The notes beneath the pieces were generated by a model, which did not search any database, was not told where the DNA came from, and was given only the letters and a program-made list of their open reading frames with translations. The translations under genes were made by a program, and so were the position numbers. From CAINDZ01 sp964399195 (lineage in GTDB: Bacteria; Krumholzibacteriota; Krumholzibacteriia; LZORAL124-64-63), in assembly GCA_964399195.1 (NCBI GenBank), contig CAYNPY010000002.1:38253-102252 (forward strand): a DNA stretch of 64,000 bases, read 5' to 3'. Shown one piece after another: positions 42,847 to 50,952 of this stretch. Position 1 is the first letter of the stretch; every line of letters begins with the position of its first letter.

Positions 42847-43323
42847 TCACGGCACCAGGAAGTGCTCCTGCAGCCGGCCGACCGCCAACGCCGCCTGCTC
42901 CTCGTTGGTCAGGAACGAGACCGTCGACAGCGAGGTCGCGATCATGTGGATCTCGACGCCCGCCTCGCCGGCCGCCTGGAAGACCGCGCCGGCGATCGCC
43001 GGCCGCTCGCTGAAGTGCGGGCCGTAGATCGAGATGGCCGAGCAGCGGCGCTGCACCTCGATCGACTGCGCCTTCACCTGCTCCTGGAGCGACTGCAGGA
43101 TGCCGAGCGTCTGGTCGAGATCGCCGGTCCCGACGGCGAAGGCCAGGTTGCCGAGGCCGTCGCGGTCGTGGATCGAGGACACGCAGTTGAGGTTGATGCC
43201 CTTCTGGCCGAGGGCCGACAGCGTCCGGCCGGCCAGTCCCTGGCGGTCCTCCACGCCCAGGATGCGGATGAGCACCAGCCCGTCCGTCCGCGTGATGCCG
43301 CCGACCGCGATCTTTCCGGTCAT
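42847..43323 (-). CDS. Stand-alone tandem ACT-domain protein (aspartokinase regulatory-like)
   Basis: 158 aa. Two ACT domains: LVLIRILGVEDRQGLAGRTLSALGQKGINLNCVSSIH and the second with AISIYGPHFSERPAIAGAVFQAAGEAGVEIHMIATSLSTVSFLTNEEQAALAVGRLQEHF. Pattern and length match the C-terminal regulatory half of aspartate kinase, but there is no kinase domain. It may sense Lys or Thr, or act as a separately encoded regulatory subunit. Start ATG at 43323; the in-frame upstream extension is an Arg/Pro-rich stretch without conservation. Confidence 0.8.
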   Translation of the reverse strand: MTGKIAVGGITRTDGLVLIRILGVEDRQGLAGRTLSALGQKGINLNCVSSIHDRDGLGNLAFAVGTGDLDQTLGILQSLQEQVKAQSIEVQRRCSAISIYGPHFSERPAIAGAVFQAAGEAGVEIHMIATSLSTVSFLTNEEQAALAVGRLQEHFLVP

Positions 43324-43477
43324 CGTCCTGCCGTCCCTCCGCCGTGGCCGCCGGGGCGGTCGCCCCGCGGGCGCGCTCCCGCCGGCCGGGAACCGCTCCC
43401 GGCGCGCCAAAGCTAGTCAGCGGGACCGGTGAAACCAAGCCCCGGAACCGCGGCGCGAGCCGCCCGGCGCGCCGCCG

Positions 43478-43507
43478 TTGACAGGGGCGGCCGCCGGCGC
43501 GGATCAT
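43478..43507 (+). promoter_or_regulatory. Candidate promoter of elbB
   Basis: TTGACA (43478-43483), an 18-bp spacer, GATCAT (43502-43507), 62 bp before the elbB ATG. The -35 is perfect, but the -10 matches only four of six positions and the surroundings are GC-rich. Confidence 0.4.
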
Positions 43508-43569
43508 GACGGCGGCGGGCGCCGCGGCGGCGCCGAATCCGGACGGGATCCGGGCGAAAGGCGGAGGAC

Positions 43570-44232
43570 ATGAAGAAGATCGCGGTCGTCCTGAGCGGTT
43601 GCGGCGTGTACGACGGAACGGAGATCCACGAAGCCTGCGCCGCGCTGCTGGCGCTGCGCCGGGCCGGCGCGGAAGTCGTGGCCTGCGCCCCGGCCGGCGC
43701 GCAGATGCACGTCGTCGACCACATCGCGGGCACGCCCGCGGCAGGCCAGTCGCGCGACATCCTCGTCGAATCGGCGCGGCTCGTGCGCGGGGCGATCCGG
43801 CCCCTCGCGACGCTGACCGCGCGCGAGGTGGACGGCGTGCTGCTGCCCGGCGGCTTCGGGGCCGCCAAGAACTTGTGCACGTTCGCGACCGACGGAGCCG
43901 GTTGCCGCGTGCACCCGGAGGTCGAGGCCTTCCTGCGCGACGTCCGCGCGCAGCGCCGCCCGATCGCGGCGATGTGCATCGCGCCGGTGATCCTGGCGCG
44001 CCTGTTCGGCGGCGGCGGCAGCCCGCGCCTGACCATCGGCACCGACGCGGCCACCGCCGCGCTCGTCGAGGCCATGGGCGCGCGCCATGTCGCGTGCGGG
44101 CCGACCGGCATCGTCGTCGACGAGGACGCCCGCCTGCTGACGACGCCGGCCTACATGCTGGCGGCCGATCTGCCGGAGGTCTTCGCCGGCGCCGAGGCGC
44201 TCGTAAAGGAACTCCTGACGATGTGCGCCTGA
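43570..44232 (+). CDS. elbB: ElbB family glyoxalase/DJ-1-like protein
   Basis: 220 aa. This is a DJ-1/PfpI-superfamily protein. It begins KKIAVVLSGCGVYDGTEIHEACAALLALRRAGAE, the ElbB fingerprint. MHVVDHIAGTPAAGQSRDILVESARLVRG and LLPGGFGAAKNLCTFA follow, and the nucleophilic-elbow Cys is in PIAAMCIAPVILA. E. coli ElbB has glyoxalase III activity in vitro. The in vivo role is unclear (early isoprenoid effects were reported). GGCGGAGG precedes the start. No operon partner. Confidence 0.92.
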   Translation: MKKIAVVLSGCGVYDGTEIHEACAALLALRRAGAEVVACAPAGAQMHVVDHIAGTPAAGQSRDILVESARLVRGAIRPLATLTAREVDGVLLPGGFGAAKNLCTFATDGAGCRVHPEVEAFLRDVRAQRRPIAAMCIAPVILARLFGGGGSPRLTIGTDAATAALVEAMGARHVACGPTGIVVDEDARLLTTPAYMLAADLPEVFAGAEALVKELLTMCA

Positions 44233-44281
44233 AGCGGCCTCGAAAGCCGCGCGGGCACACGCCGTTGCGGGCTGTTTGCGG

Positions 44282-44310
44282 TTGCCACGCGCGGCGGCGC
44301 CTGCTAGCTT
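44282..44310 (+). promoter_or_regulatory. Candidate promoter of parA
   Basis: TTGCCA (44282-44287), a 17-bp spacer, TAGCTT (44305-44310) with an upstream TG (TGCTAGCTT), so an extended -10. The CCTGCTAG core is the same as in the citrate synthase promoter. The ATG is 44 bp downstream. Confidence 0.4.
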
Positions 44311-44353
44311 CCCCCGTCTGGTGTGAGGATCCGCAGCCGCAAGGAGTAGCAGC

Positions 44354-45562
44354 ATGGACGATCCGCGCTTCGATCCCGCCGACGACGCCGACACCCCGCG
44401 CTCACCGCTGCCCGAACTGCTCCCGCGCCGGCGCACGCCGTGGAACACGGTCGGCGGCCGCGTCATCAGCCTGGTCAGCCGCAAGGGCGGCGTCGGCAAG
44501 ACGACCTCGACGGTGAACCTCGGCGCGGCGTTGGCCCTGTCCGGACATTCGGTGCTGGTGGTCGGCCTCGACCCGCAGTGCGGGGTGTGCCGCTCGCTGG
44601 GGCTCCGTCCTCACGAGCTGCCGCGGTGCCTGGACGAACTGTGGACGGCGCGCGCGCGCCTGGCCGACCTGGCGCAGTCCTCCCCGGTCGAGAACCTCTT
44701 CTTCGCGGCGCCGCGGATCCTGACGCTCGAGGACGAGGAACGCTATCTCGAGCACCTGCACGAGCGCGGCGGCGACCTGGTGCGGGAGATCGACCGCGCC
44801 CGCAGCCTCTACGACACGATCCTCCTGGACTGCCCGCCGGGGCTGGGCGCGCCCACGCGCGCGGCCCTGCTGGCCGCGGACGGCTACCTGGTGCCGGTGC
44901 AGAACGAGGAGCTGTGCCGCGACTCGCTCGACGCGCTGCTGGAATTCATCGACACCTTCCGCGACCGCAATTTCGCGGCCGACCCGGCCGACGGCGAGCA
45001 CGCCGCGCCGCTTCGGCTCGAGGGGCTGTTCCTGACGATGTCCGCCCAGGGCACGCGCGTGGGGCGCGAAGTCGCGGCCAGGATCCAGGACGATTTCGGC
45101 GACCTTCTGTTCGACACCACCGTGCCGCGCACGGTGCGGCTGGCCGAGATGGCGCTCAAAGGCCGGCCGGCGGTGATCTACGACCGCCGCTCGCCGGGAA
45201 GCCGCGCCTACTTTGATTTGGCCGACGAACTGGTGGCGCGTTACTGTGTGGACCGGCCGGCGGGCCTCCGCGCCGAGGCGGCGGGCTCCGGCGGCGACGG
45301 GCAGCCCGGCGCGGGCGACCGTTCGCAGGCGCGCTTCGCCGCCGGTGGCCTGGAACGCTTCCTGGCCGCGCTGGCCGGCGGCGGCGCCGCCGGCGACCGC
45401 GGGTTCGGCGAACAGGACGCCGGCGAGTTTCCCGTCGAGACCCTCGGCGGACCCGAGCTGGTCTCGCTCGACGAACTGCTGGACGAAGAAGAGCGTCGCA
45501 ACGGTTCGGACGACGACTGGGGCGGCGACGAGTGGAGCTTCGACTCCGACCGACTCAACTGA
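44354..45562 (+). CDS. ParA/Soj-family ATPase
   Basis: 402 aa. Deviant Walker A SRKGGVGKTTSTVNLGAALA (about 44-63) with the signature Lys, Walker A-prime VVGLDPQCGVCRSLG, and Walker B TILLDCPPGLG. The C-terminal about 120 residues are an acidic, low-complexity extension (DELLDEEERRNGSDDDWGGDEW) not usual for chromosomal ParA. No parB or parS-like cluster is nearby, so it may be an orphan positioning ATPase for a cargo other than the chromosome. AAGGAG 8 bases upstream fixes the start. Confidence 0.88.
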   Translation: MDDPRFDPADDADTPRSPLPELLPRRRTPWNTVGGRVISLVSRKGGVGKTTSTVNLGAALALSGHSVLVVGLDPQCGVCRSLGLRPHELPRCLDELWTARARLADLAQSSPVENLFFAAPRILTLEDEERYLEHLHERGGDLVREIDRARSLYDTILLDCPPGLGAPTRAALLAADGYLVPVQNEELCRDSLDALLEFIDTFRDRNFAADPADGEHAAPLRLEGLFLTMSAQGTRVGREVAARIQDDFGDLLFDTTVPRTVRLAEMALKGRPAVIYDRRSPGSRAYFDLADELVARYCVDRPAGLRAEAAGSGGDGQPGAGDRSQARFAAGGLERFLAALAGGGAAGDRGFGEQDAGEFPVETLGGPELVSLDELLDEEERRNGSDDDWGGDEWSFDSDRLN

Positions 45563-45602
45563 CGGCGCCCGGGCGGCCGGACCCGGGGCGCGGAGGTGGC
45601 CC

Positions 45603-46796
45603 TTGGTCGCCGATACGATGAAGTCCGCCGACACGATGAAGTGTCTGGTGTACGACAAGTCCAGCATGCCCTGGGACACGACGCGCGGGTTCCAGGCGTC
45701 CCGCCAGCCGATCCCCCGCCTCGACGAGGCCGCCCGGCCGACCGACGCCGACTGCGCCCTCGTGAAGGTGATCTACGCGGGCTTCTGCGGCTCGGACCGC
45801 GGCATCTGGAACCGCGTCGCCTTCAAGGGCATGATCTTCGACTCGCTCAAGCGCGAGCAGAGTACCGTGCGCGTGATCGGCCATGAGATGGTCGGCGAGA
45901 TCGTGGCGGTCGGCTCGAACGTGGCGGCCCGCCACGGCCTGGCGGTCAAGGACATCGTCTCGACCGAGAGCCACATCATCTGCGGCACCTGCTACCAGTG
46001 CCGACTCGGCCAGACGCATATCTGCAGCCAGGACGTGATCATCGGCATCGGCCGCGACGGCTGCTTCGCCGAATACATCAAGCTGCCGGCCAACGTGCTG
46101 TGGCCGACCGACACGCGCAAGATCCGCCTGAAGGTCGCCGCCATCCAGGAGCCGTTCGGCAACGCCGTGCACGCCTGCACCGTGGCCGACCTGCGCGGGC
46201 GGACCGTGGCCGTGTTCGGCTGCGGCACGATCGGGCTGTTCGTGATCATGGTTGCGCGGGCGCTGGGCGCCACGCGGGTGATCGGCATCGAGCCGAACGA
46301 GCGCAACGCGGAACTGGCCCGCAAGCTGGGCGCCGACGAGGTCATCACCATGCGGCCGCCGAAGAACGGCGCGCACCCCTGGAGCGCCGACAAGGACCTG
46401 GTGCAGGCGGTGCGCGCGGCGTGCGGCGGCATCGGCGCCGACGTTTCGATGGAAATGGCGGGCTTCAACTCGAGCGTCAACAACGCGATCCAGGCGACCC
46501 GCCGCGGCGGCGACGTCGTGCTCTTCGGCCTGAAACAGGGCAACTTCCACATCCAGGCCTTCGACCGCATGATCGTCAACGGCCTGCGCCTGCACAGCGT
46601 CATCGGGCGCCGCATCTTCGAGTCGTGGTACATCACGCGCAACCTGCTCGAGGACCGCAGCAACCGCATCCAGGACCGCATCTACGAGGACATTCTGGGC
46701 GGCGGCGAGGAGTCGGTGGTCCACGTCGACAATTTCGGCTTCGATTCCTTCGAGAAGACGCTGGCGGCCTGGCCAAAGCCGCTGATCCAGTTCTGA
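45603..46796 (+). CDS. Zinc-dependent medium-chain dehydrogenase, L-threonine 3-dehydrogenase-like
   Basis: 397 aa from a TTG start. Catalytic zinc ligands are in YAGFCGSD and GHEMVGEI. The structural-zinc lobe is HIICGTCYQCRLGQTHIC (four Cys), followed by GRDGCFAEYIKLPANVLWP and QEPFGNAVHAC. NAD-binding VAVFGCGTIGLFVIMVARALGA. Sequence order matches Pyrococcus/E. coli Tdh, including the GRRIFESWY segment. GGAGGTG lies 5 bases before TTG at 45603; ATG at 45618 or 45636 are alternatives, but too far from the SD. The N-terminus repeats ADTMK. The selenoprotein gene follows 38 bp later. Confidence 0.85.
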   Translation: MVADTMKSADTMKCLVYDKSSMPWDTTRGFQASRQPIPRLDEAARPTDADCALVKVIYAGFCGSDRGIWNRVAFKGMIFDSLKREQSTVRVIGHEMVGEIVAVGSNVAARHGLAVKDIVSTESHIICGTCYQCRLGQTHICSQDVIIGIGRDGCFAEYIKLPANVLWPTDTRKIRLKVAAIQEPFGNAVHACTVADLRGRTVAVFGCGTIGLFVIMVARALGATRVIGIEPNERNAELARKLGADEVITMRPPKNGAHPWSADKDLVQAVRAACGGIGADVSMEMAGFNSSVNNAIQATRRGGDVVLFGLKQGNFHIQAFDRMIVNGLRLHSVIGRRIFESWYITRNLLEDRSNRIQDRIYEDILGGGEESVVHVDNFGFDSFEKTLAAWPKPLIQF

Positions 46797-46834
46797 CGGC
46801 GGCGCGCAGGCGCGCGCCGCGGGAGGTCCGCGCC

Positions 46835-47059
46835 GTGAAGATCTCGATCGAGTACTGCCGGGTCTGAAACTACGAGCCTCGCGCCGCCGGTCTGGCGGAC
46901 GCCCTGGCCGCGCGCTACGGATTGGCCTGCGAACTGGTGCCCTCCAGCGGCGGCGTCTTCGAGGTGACGGTGGACGGCGACCTGGTCTTCTCCAAGAAGG
47001 CCCAGGACCGGTTCCCGGAACACGCCGAGGTCTTCGCGGAAATCGACCGCCGCCGCTGA
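46835..47059 (+). CDS. selW: SelW/Rdx-family selenoprotein with in-frame UGA (Sec)
   Basis: 74 aa when UGA at 46865-46867 is read as selenocysteine. The product begins VKISIEYC8-R-V-U11-NYEPRAAGLADAL: the CxxU redox motif after the first beta strand, then NYEPRA, exactly as in bacterial SelW-like proteins. The rest keeps the thioredoxin-like fold pattern, with SGGVFEVTVDGDLVFSKKAQDRFPE. GTG start preceded by GGGAGGT with 7-base spacing; TGA stop at 47057. A SECIS-like hairpin starts 13 bases after the UGA. Standard callers split it or miss it. Family members are thiol/selenol redox proteins acting with glutathione or thioredoxin-like partners. It is likely cotranscribed with the dehydrogenase gene. 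Confidence 0.9.
46881..46902 (+). promoter_or_regulatory. Bacterial SECIS-like hairpin
   Basis: Stem GCG-CCGCC / GGCGG-A-CGC with one bulged A and apical loop GGTCT (46889-46893). The loop GGUCU matches the critical G-U of the E. coli fdhF SECIS loop (AGGUCU). The loop begins 22 nt after the UGA, in the range used by bacterial SelB-binding elements. It lies inside the coding sequence, as bacterial SECIS elements must. Confidence 0.75.
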
Positions 47060-47100
47060 GCCGCAAGGCCCCGCGGCGGCGTCATCGTTCCGCGGACCGG

Positions 47101-47712
47101 CTAGCGGGAGCGGTCGGCTTCCGGCGCGCTGTCGCGCAGCCGGCGCAGTTCCTCGCGCAGGGCGCTCATCTCGGCCTGTAGGTCCGCCAGTTCGCGCTGC
47201 AGGGCGGCCTCGTCGCGCGGCCCCGTCGTCGCCCAGGTGGCGGTGTCGATCCCGTCCAGGCCCGCGTGCACCGCGGCGGCCACCTGGCTCATGATCTGGT
47301 CCAGGTCCACCTGCACGAAGCCGTCGGCGGTGGTGATGTCCAGGCGATTGTCCTGGCCGACGCGGACCTGCAACTGCAGATCCTCCATCGCCGCCAGCGC
47401 CTCGTCCAGGGCGTCGCCGACCAGGCGCCCCATCGCATCCATGTCGATGACGGTCGTCTTCACCTGGTCGCCCTCGCGGCGCGTCACCTCCAGCTGGCTG
47501 CCGTCCAGCTGCAGGGTCACCACCCCTTTGCCGGTGGCGCAGGTCCGCACGCGGTGCGGGTCCCTCACCGATTCCCGCGTCGGATCGGGGGTGGGCGCGG
47601 CGAGCGCCGCCGACGCCGACAGGCAGGCGGCGGCGGCGACCATGGCCAAGCTGATGAAGCGGCGCCGCCGGACGACCGGCGCCGAGCGGCGCGACGGGTG
47701 CAAGCGTTTCAT
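47101..47712 (-). CDS. Exported protein with C-terminal coiled coil, unknown
   Basis: 203 aa. Basic N-terminus and signal peptide (FISLAMVAAAACLSASAALA). A middle beta-rich segment (VVTLQLDGSQLEVTRREGDQVKTTVIDMD and VRVGQDNRLDITTADGFVQVDLDQI) is followed by a charged coiled-coil tail (EAALQRELADLQAEMSALREELRRLRD). No family recognised. ATG at 47712 preceded by GGAGG was chosen; GTG at 47718 is possible. Confidence 0.7.
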   Translation of the reverse strand: MKRLHPSRRSAPVVRRRRFISLAMVAAAACLSASAALAAPTPDPTRESVRDPHRVRTCATGKGVVTLQLDGSQLEVTRREGDQVKTTVIDMDAMGRLVGDALDEALAAMEDLQLQVRVGQDNRLDITTADGFVQVDLDQIMSQVAAAVHAGLDGIDTATWATTGPRDEAALQRELADLQAEMSALREELRRLRDSAPEADRSR

Positions 47713-47809
47713 GTCCACCTCCGGCGCCAGGGCCAGGCAAAGGGGCCGGGACCGCCTCGCGGGTCCCGGAGCTCCTACGCGCCCGGCGGCTGCGGGTTGC
47801 GCCGGGCGA

Positions 47810-50773
47810 TCAGAAATTCACCGCCGGGGCCGGCAGCACCAACGCCGACCACCAGGCGGGATCGACCTGCAGATGGAGCCCGCCGCCGTCGCCGGGCCTC
47901 AGCTTGCCGTAGGAGCCGGGCCCGCCGCCGTCGGCCAGCGACGGCGCCGTCGACTCCAGGAGCACGCGCCCGTCGGCCGCCACCAGGCGGCAGGTCAGCT
48001 CGTCGCGCGCGCCCAGCGGCAGCGCCACATCCAGGGCGACGTGGCCCACCCAGCCGGTGCCGGCGGGCGCCGAGGGCCCCAGCGGGAACGCGCCCGAGCG
48101 CCGCGCCCCGTCGCCGCCGGCGACGCTGATCTCCAGCACGGCCACGTCCGGGCCCGCCAGGGCGCCCTGCGGCAGCCGGACGGTCGCCTGCCGCAGGCGC
48201 AGCGGCAGCCGGCGGTCCAGCGCCGCCGCCAGTTCGGCCATCTCGGTGGTGCCGTCGCTGCCGTCGCCGGCGACCGGAGCTTCGCCGAGGAAGCGCGCGG
48301 TCAGCGCCGCCAGCCGCCGCCAGTCGCCGGACCAGTCGCGGCCGTCGGCCGCGGCCCTGCGCAGCTGGGCGGCGGCCTGACGCGCGGCCAGGAGCTGCCC
48401 GGCGCGGACCTGGCGCCGCTGGTCGGCAGCCACCTCGGCGGCACCCGCCTGGCGCCGGGCCCACTCGGCCAGGAACGGCGTGCGCAACGAGTCGGCCAGG
48501 GCCTGCCAGCGCGCGGCCGGTCGTCCGGCCAGCAGCGCGCGCCGGAACCGCAGCGCCTCTTCTTCTGACGCCGGCGCTCCGTCCGCCGCGGCGCGGCGCA
48601 CGGCCGCTTCCCAGCGCAGCCGGTCCAGGAAGGGCCGGTACGCCGCGGCATCGAACCGGACGGCCGCGTTGCCCTCCAGCTTCGCCAGGACCTGCGGATC
48701 GGCCGCGGCCCGCTCGGCCGTCCGCAGCGGGTCGCCCAGGTCGGCGTACAGCTGCAGCGTGCCGGCCACCAGCGCCGGCGCGTCGCCCGGCGGGAACGAG
48801 CCGGCGGCGCGGCGCAGGTCCGGCAGCAGGGCGCGGACCGCCGGCGCCGGCCACGCCTGGTCGTCCAGCGCCGGAGCATAGGCTAGCGTCCGCGCGGCCG
48901 GCGAGCGTTCGGCGTCCTTCAAGCGCAGGATCTGGAACGCGCAGTTGCGATAGGCGCGCGTCAATGGACTGGCCCGCGGCGACACGCGGTCGGCGGCGCG
49001 GTCGAGATCGCCGGCCCAGCGCGGACTCCAGGCCGACGCCTGGAAGAGCTCGACCAGCGACGCCATCCCCTCCACGCTGCGCCGCGCCTCGGTCAGATCG
49101 CGGACCTTGCGGGCCAGGCCCAGACCCGTCCGGGCCTCGTCCAACGCCGTGTGGTCGCGGCGGGCGAGCGAGTCGCTGCGCGCGGCCACGGCCTCGTCGG
49201 GCAGGTGGTCCAGGTCGCTCCACAGCGCGCCTGCGGCCAGCGCGTACCACGCCAGTTCCAGCCGCTGGAGCTCGCTGGCGAGCACCGCGCCCTGACGGGC
49301 CAGGGCCCGCAGCCGCTCGGCCTCGCGATCGGGGCGGGCGCCCTGCTGGATGCCGTCGGCGGCGAGCTTCGCGAAGAGGTCGATCTGGGCGGTGAGCGGC
49401 GCGGCGCCCTGGCCCGCCAGTTTGGCCAAGGCCTTGCGGCGAGCCTGGTCCGGCGACGGCCCCAGTGCGCCGCCGGCGCCGGCCAACAGCGCGCGCTGCT
49501 CCTCGTAGATCGCGCCCACGTCGATGACTTCCAGCAAGGTCAAGGCCCGCTCGCCGCCTTCAGCGGCGCGCTCCATCCCCGGGATCCCCGCCCACTCCAG
49601 GCTGCGCGACAGCAGACTGCCGTTCATGCGCAGCAGGAGGACGCCGCCGGCCAGGAACGCGACCGTGACGGCGGCCAGGACGCGGGCCAGGCCCGTGCGA
49701 CGGCTGAGCGGCCGCCGGGCGCCGGCCAGCGCCGCGCGGGCCGACCGCTCGCGCGGAATCCGCGGCGGGACCTGCCCCCCGACCGCGGCGGTCGTCAATG
49801 CCGCGCCGGCCACGACCGCGGCCAGCGGAGTCTCGGGGGAGCGCGAGGCCGCGGGGCGCGGCCCGGACGCCTGGGCTGCGCCGGCCGGAGCGGCCCCCGC
49901 TCGGGGAGTCCCCGCGCGCGGGACGGCCGCGCGCGTGTCCGCCACCGCCGCGCGGATGGGATCCGGCTCCCTGCCGTCCCCGAACTCGTGACGCGCGCTG
50001 ACGCGGGCGATGGCGTTGAGGTCGCCCGCGGCCAGATGCTGCGCGAGCGCGGCCTGGTAGGCCGCGACGGCCGGCGTCATGCCGCTGTTGGGCGTGGCCA
50101 GCAGGAACCGGTGCCAGCCGCCGAAGGCCGCGCCGGGCGTGGCCAGGGCGCCGAGGTTGCAGCCATTGGCTTCGCTCGTCGCCAGCGAGGAGAAACGCAG
50201 CTCTCGGCGGAGCTTGGCGGGCAGACAGGCGATCATGAGCGCCAGCGCGCGGTCGCTGTCGGGAGTCGACCCCGCCAGCGGCAGCACCAGGCGGCCGTGC
50301 AGCATGAACTGGACGACGGCCTCGTCGATGAACCCGCGGTCGGCGGGCCCCGGGACGAGCGCGGCCGGATACTCGGGCCTGTCGGCCTCGATCTCCAGCC
50401 GCGGCGGCGAGGCGCCCGGGCGCCAGTCGTCGTGGAACGACACCTGCCGGGCCAGCAGGTACGGATTGCGGTCGAAGACGGCGTACAGGGCGTCGTTCAG
50501 CACGGCGGCGTGGAACAGCGGTTCGGGCCCGGCGCTCAGGCGGATCACCGCGTACAGCCGGCCGCGCAGGGACGGCATCGTGGCCAGGAGCGGGAAGGAC
50601 AGGAGGGCCGGACGGTCCAGCCCCAACGGCGGGACGTCGCCCCAGCCCAGGCACAGCCGCTCGATCTCCGCGACGACGTCGGCTCCCAGACCGGCGGACA
50701 CGCCGAGGACGCCGCGCCGCGCGGCGTCGCGGCTGTGGTCGCCGCCGAAGATCAACTGTTCCACGTACGGCAT
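47810..50773 (-). CDS. Large membrane protein with GAP1-N2-like N-terminal domain
   Basis: 987 aa. The N-terminus MPYVEQLIFGG, then RGVLGVSAGLGADVVAEIERLCLGWGDVPP, resembles the GTPase-associated protein 1 N-terminal type-2 domain (medium confidence). Residues about 270-330 are a Pro/Ala-rich low-complexity linker. One membrane helix lies at about 353-375 (GLARVLAAVTVAFLAGGVLLL), followed by a helical, Ala/Arg/Leu-rich extracytoplasmic or cytoplasmic domain of about 550 residues. The last about 130 residues are beta-rich (VAVLEISVAGGDGARRSGAFPLGP). ATG at 50773 follows GGAGG. No GTPase partner is next to it, so the function is unknown. Confidence 0.7.
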   Translation of the reverse strand: MPYVEQLIFGGDHSRDAARRGVLGVSAGLGADVVAEIERLCLGWGDVPPLGLDRPALLSFPLLATMPSLRGRLYAVIRLSAGPEPLFHAAVLNDALYAVFDRNPYLLARQVSFHDDWRPGASPPRLEIEADRPEYPAALVPGPADRGFIDEAVVQFMLHGRLVLPLAGSTPDSDRALALMIACLPAKLRRELRFSSLATSEANGCNLGALATPGAAFGGWHRFLLATPNSGMTPAVAAYQAALAQHLAAGDLNAIARVSARHEFGDGREPDPIRAAVADTRAAVPRAGTPRAGAAPAGAAQASGPRPAASRSPETPLAAVVAGAALTTAAVGGQVPPRIPRERSARAALAGARRPLSRRTGLARVLAAVTVAFLAGGVLLLRMNGSLLSRSLEWAGIPGMERAAEGGERALTLLEVIDVGAIYEEQRALLAGAGGALGPSPDQARRKALAKLAGQGAAPLTAQIDLFAKLAADGIQQGARPDREAERLRALARQGAVLASELQRLELAWYALAAGALWSDLDHLPDEAVAARSDSLARRDHTALDEARTGLGLARKVRDLTEARRSVEGMASLVELFQASAWSPRWAGDLDRAADRVSPRASPLTRAYRNCAFQILRLKDAERSPAARTLAYAPALDDQAWPAPAVRALLPDLRRAAGSFPPGDAPALVAGTLQLYADLGDPLRTAERAAADPQVLAKLEGNAAVRFDAAAYRPFLDRLRWEAAVRRAAADGAPASEEEALRFRRALLAGRPAARWQALADSLRTPFLAEWARRQAGAAEVAADQRRQVRAGQLLAARQAAAQLRRAAADGRDWSGDWRRLAALTARFLGEAPVAGDGSDGTTEMAELAAALDRRLPLRLRQATVRLPQGALAGPDVAVLEISVAGGDGARRSGAFPLGPSAPAGTGWVGHVALDVALPLGARDELTCRLVAADGRVLLESTAPSLADGGGPGSYGKLRPGDGGGLHLQVDPAWWSALVLPAPAVNF

Positions 50774-50867
50774 TCGCCGCCTCCGGGCCCCAGGTTGCGC
50801 GGTGTGCCTTGGCATGATCGGCAGGATGCGCCCCGCGCTTGAGCCGGGCGGGTTCTCGCCCGAACGC

Positions 50868-50900
50868 GACCGGCCGCGCCCGTCGGGGGCGCGGCCGGTC
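50868..50900. terminator. Strong hairpin between cytochrome and GAP1-N2-like gene
   Basis: A perfect 14-bp stem (50868-50881 with 50887-50900) with 5-base loop GTCGG. It lies 53 bp after the cytochrome stop, where termination of that gene is expected. The minus-strand side lacks a T-run, and the plus side has GTTTCCC. Rho-independent activity is uncertain. Confidence 0.5.
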
Positions 50901-50952
50901 GTTTCCCGTTGTCCGCGATCGCGGCCTCGAGCGGCCGCCCGGGACAGGACGC

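Noticed and set aside
46865..46867. TGA in the SelW gene as a nonsense mutation or end of a 10-codon peptide
   Set aside because: Conserved family sequence continues past it, the codon aligns with the Sec position of CxxU, and a SECIS-like hairpin follows.
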